Part shown: positions 62,912 through 64,000 of the stretch, in pieces | How positions within the stretch are numbered: position 1 is the stretch's first letter | How the letters are laid out: every line of letters begins with the position of its first letter | From: Hansschlegelia plantiphila | GTDB taxonomy: Bacteria > Pseudomonadota > Alphaproteobacteria > Rhizobiales > Methylopilaceae | Assembly: GCF_027922265.1 (NCBI RefSeq) | Contig: NZ_BSFI01000002.1 | Location: forward strand, 186,001 to 250,000 | DNA: 64,000 bases | Direction of reading: 5' to 3' | Position numbers and translations under genes: made by a program | Notes under the pieces: model-generated | The model's database searches: none | The model's input: the letters and a program-made list of their open reading frames with translations, nothing else | Told to the model about the DNA's origin: nothing

Positions 62912-63949
62912 ATGGCATTTCTCCGGTGGCTGCTCGCTCCGCTGTGGGCCGCCCAGATCTTCACGGGCGCAAAATCTTTCGCCGACAACCGCATTCTCGG
63001 AAGCGCGGCGCTGAATCGGCGCGGTCTCCACGTCTGGCGCGTGCGGCTCGCCAATCGCATGGCGGCTCGCCGCCGCGCAAGTCTCGCGCACAGGGTCGCG
63101 GCGTCCGACCGGGCCGCCTTTGAGCGCGACGGCTTCATCGTCAAGCATGACTTTCTGCCGGAGGGCCTGTTTCAAGACCTCGCCGCTGAGCTCGAGAGCG
63201 TCGACGCGCCGGCGCGCGAGATGAAGCAGGGCGACGCCGTCACCCGTCGCATCGCGCTCGATCCGCAGAATCTGAAGCGGATGCCCGCCTGCGCCGCCGT
63301 CCTCGACATGCCTGAGTTCCAAAATCTCACGCGCTACGTCGCGAGCTTCGACGCGGAGCCCGTCGTCTACGTGCAGACGGTGTTCGCGCAGGTCGATCGG
63401 TCCGCGACCGATCCGCAGACGGCGGTGCATGCCGACTGCTTTCACCCGACGATGAAGGCCTGGCTGTTTCTGCACGACGTCGAGGAGGATCTCGGCCCCT
63501 TCGTCTATGTCCCCGGCTCGCACCGGCCGACGCCCCGCAAGCTCGCCTGGGAGCGGCGGATGAGCGTGCAGGCCTCGTCGCTTGACCGGCTGTCTTCGCG
63601 CGGCTCGTTCCGCGTCGCGCCGGAAGACCTGAAGCGCATGCGTCTGCCCGAGCCGAAGAAGTTCGCGGTGCCGGCCAACACGCTGATCGTGGGAGACACG
63701 TCCGGCTTCCACGCGCGCGGCAAGAGCGTGCGGCCATCGACGCGCGTCGAGATCTGGGCCTATTCGCGCCGCAACCCGTTCCTGCCCTGGGCGGGCGGCG
63801 ACCTCTGGTCACTCAAGCCGCTGCGTCGCCGGCAGGCGCCGCTGGTCTGGGGCCTGCTCGACCGGTTGGAGCGGTTCGGCCTCGGCCGCAGCCCGTGGCG
63901 GAAGGCGGGCACGGTCACGGCCGCCGCTCCGCCAGTGGCGCGTCGGTGA
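62912..63949 (+). CDS. Phytanoyl-CoA dioxygenase (PhyH) family protein
   Basis: A 345-residue Fe(II)/2-oxoglutarate oxygenase. The metal ligands are H173-x-D175 (VHADCFHPT) and the distal His267 (SGFHARG); Arg278-type 2-oxoglutarate contact lies in STRVEIW. PGSHRPTPRKL is the usual strand after the core. The substrate is unknown; relatives hydroxylate fatty-acyl or secondary-metabolite substrates. I chose the ATG at 62912; an in-frame ATG at 62840 falls at or beyond the predicted transcript start. A link to the adjacent DSF fatty-acid signal is possible but unsupported. Confidence 0.85.
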   Translation: MAFLRWLLAPLWAAQIFTGAKSFADNRILGSAALNRRGLHVWRVRLANRMAARRRASLAHRVAASDRAAFERDGFIVKHDFLPEGLFQDLAAELESVDAPAREMKQGDAVTRRIALDPQNLKRMPACAAVLDMPEFQNLTRYVASFDAEPVVYVQTVFAQVDRSATDPQTAVHADCFHPTMKAWLFLHDVEEDLGPFVYVPGSHRPTPRKLAWERRMSVQASSLDRLSSRGSFRVAPEDLKRMRLPEPKKFAVPANTLIVGDTSGFHARGKSVRPSTRVEIWAYSRRNPFLPWAGGDLWSLKPLRRRQAPLVWGLLDRLERFGLGRSPWRKAGTVTAAAPPVARR

Positions 63950-64000
63950 TGAGCCCGGCGTCCCGGCCGCGGGCCAAAAAGGAGACGCGCAGACCGGGCA
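63949..64000 (+). CDS. Possible start of a further gene (partial)
   Basis: An ATG overlapping the PhyH-like stop by 1 base (TGATG) opens a frame MSPASRPRAKKETRRPG that runs off the window. A GGAG at about 63982 could instead serve a start just beyond the end. Only 17 codons are visible, so this is tentative. Confidence 0.25.
   Translation, partial: MSPASRPRAKKETRRPG

Overview
The window comes from a high-GC alphaproteobacterium, most likely a member of the Hyphomicrobiales (Rhizobiales). The evidence is a complete division and cell-wall (dcw) cluster in the rhizobial order, followed by bamD-recN-ligA. Further support comes from an MdoG/MdoH periplasmic-glucan pair, an EcfG-type (GGAAC-N16-CGTT) stress promoter before otsA, and a class-A RNase P RNA just upstream of mraZ. 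I would not name a genus from sequence reading alone.

Layout. Positions 1-16.2 kb hold housekeeping genes in short operons: greA and carB; an SDR dehydrogenase; a cold-shock protein; a cupin; an MFS/GNAT/hypothetical/carA operon; yqeY; an isochorismatase-like hydrolase; an extensin-like lipoprotein; panB; a DnaJ/TerB protein coupled to a murein amidase; and a lytic transglycosylase. rnpB follows at about 16.2 kb. From 17.0 to 37.1 kb runs the dcw cluster mraZ-rsmH-ftsL-ftsI-murE-murF-mraY-murD-ftsW-murG-murC-[mntA-hepT]-murB-ddl-ftsQ-ftsA-ftsZ. Many of its genes overlap by 4 bp at stop and start codons, which suggests translational coupling. After ftsZ comes a short AT-rich island with a candidate toxin/immunity pair, where rhizobial relatives usually carry lpxC, and then bamD, recN and ligA. 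Positions 43-53 kb hold otsA, molybdenum-cofactor genes (moaA, moeA), small sulfur-carrier and hypothetical genes, a Sel1-repeat protein and mdoGH. Positions 53-64 kb hold a SPOR-like membrane protein, glmU, a flavoprotein, a DSF-type quorum-sensing locus and a phytanoyl-CoA-dioxygenase-like gene.

Three accessory systems stand out. (1) A MntA/HepT (MNT/HEPN) toxin-antitoxin pair sits inside the essential cell-wall operon between murC and murB, and all junctions are start/stop overlaps. (2) The AT-rich island after ftsZ carries a Cys-rich protein with a DPNQPRVP...GQW linker and a DUF6968-like partner, which looks like a polymorphic-toxin remnant with its immunity gene. (3) The DSF locus at 56.7-62.4 kb encodes an RpfF-like synthase with both catalytic glutamates and an RpfC-like hybrid kinase. 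Its response regulator has an RpfG-like receiver joined to PAS-GGDEF-EAL instead of HD-GYP, so the signal would be wired directly to cyclic-di-GMP synthesis and breakdown in one protein.

Rhizobial-type intergenic palindromic repeats occur at mraY/murD, murB/ddl and bamD/recN. The first has generated an open frame that keeps stop/start overlap with murD.
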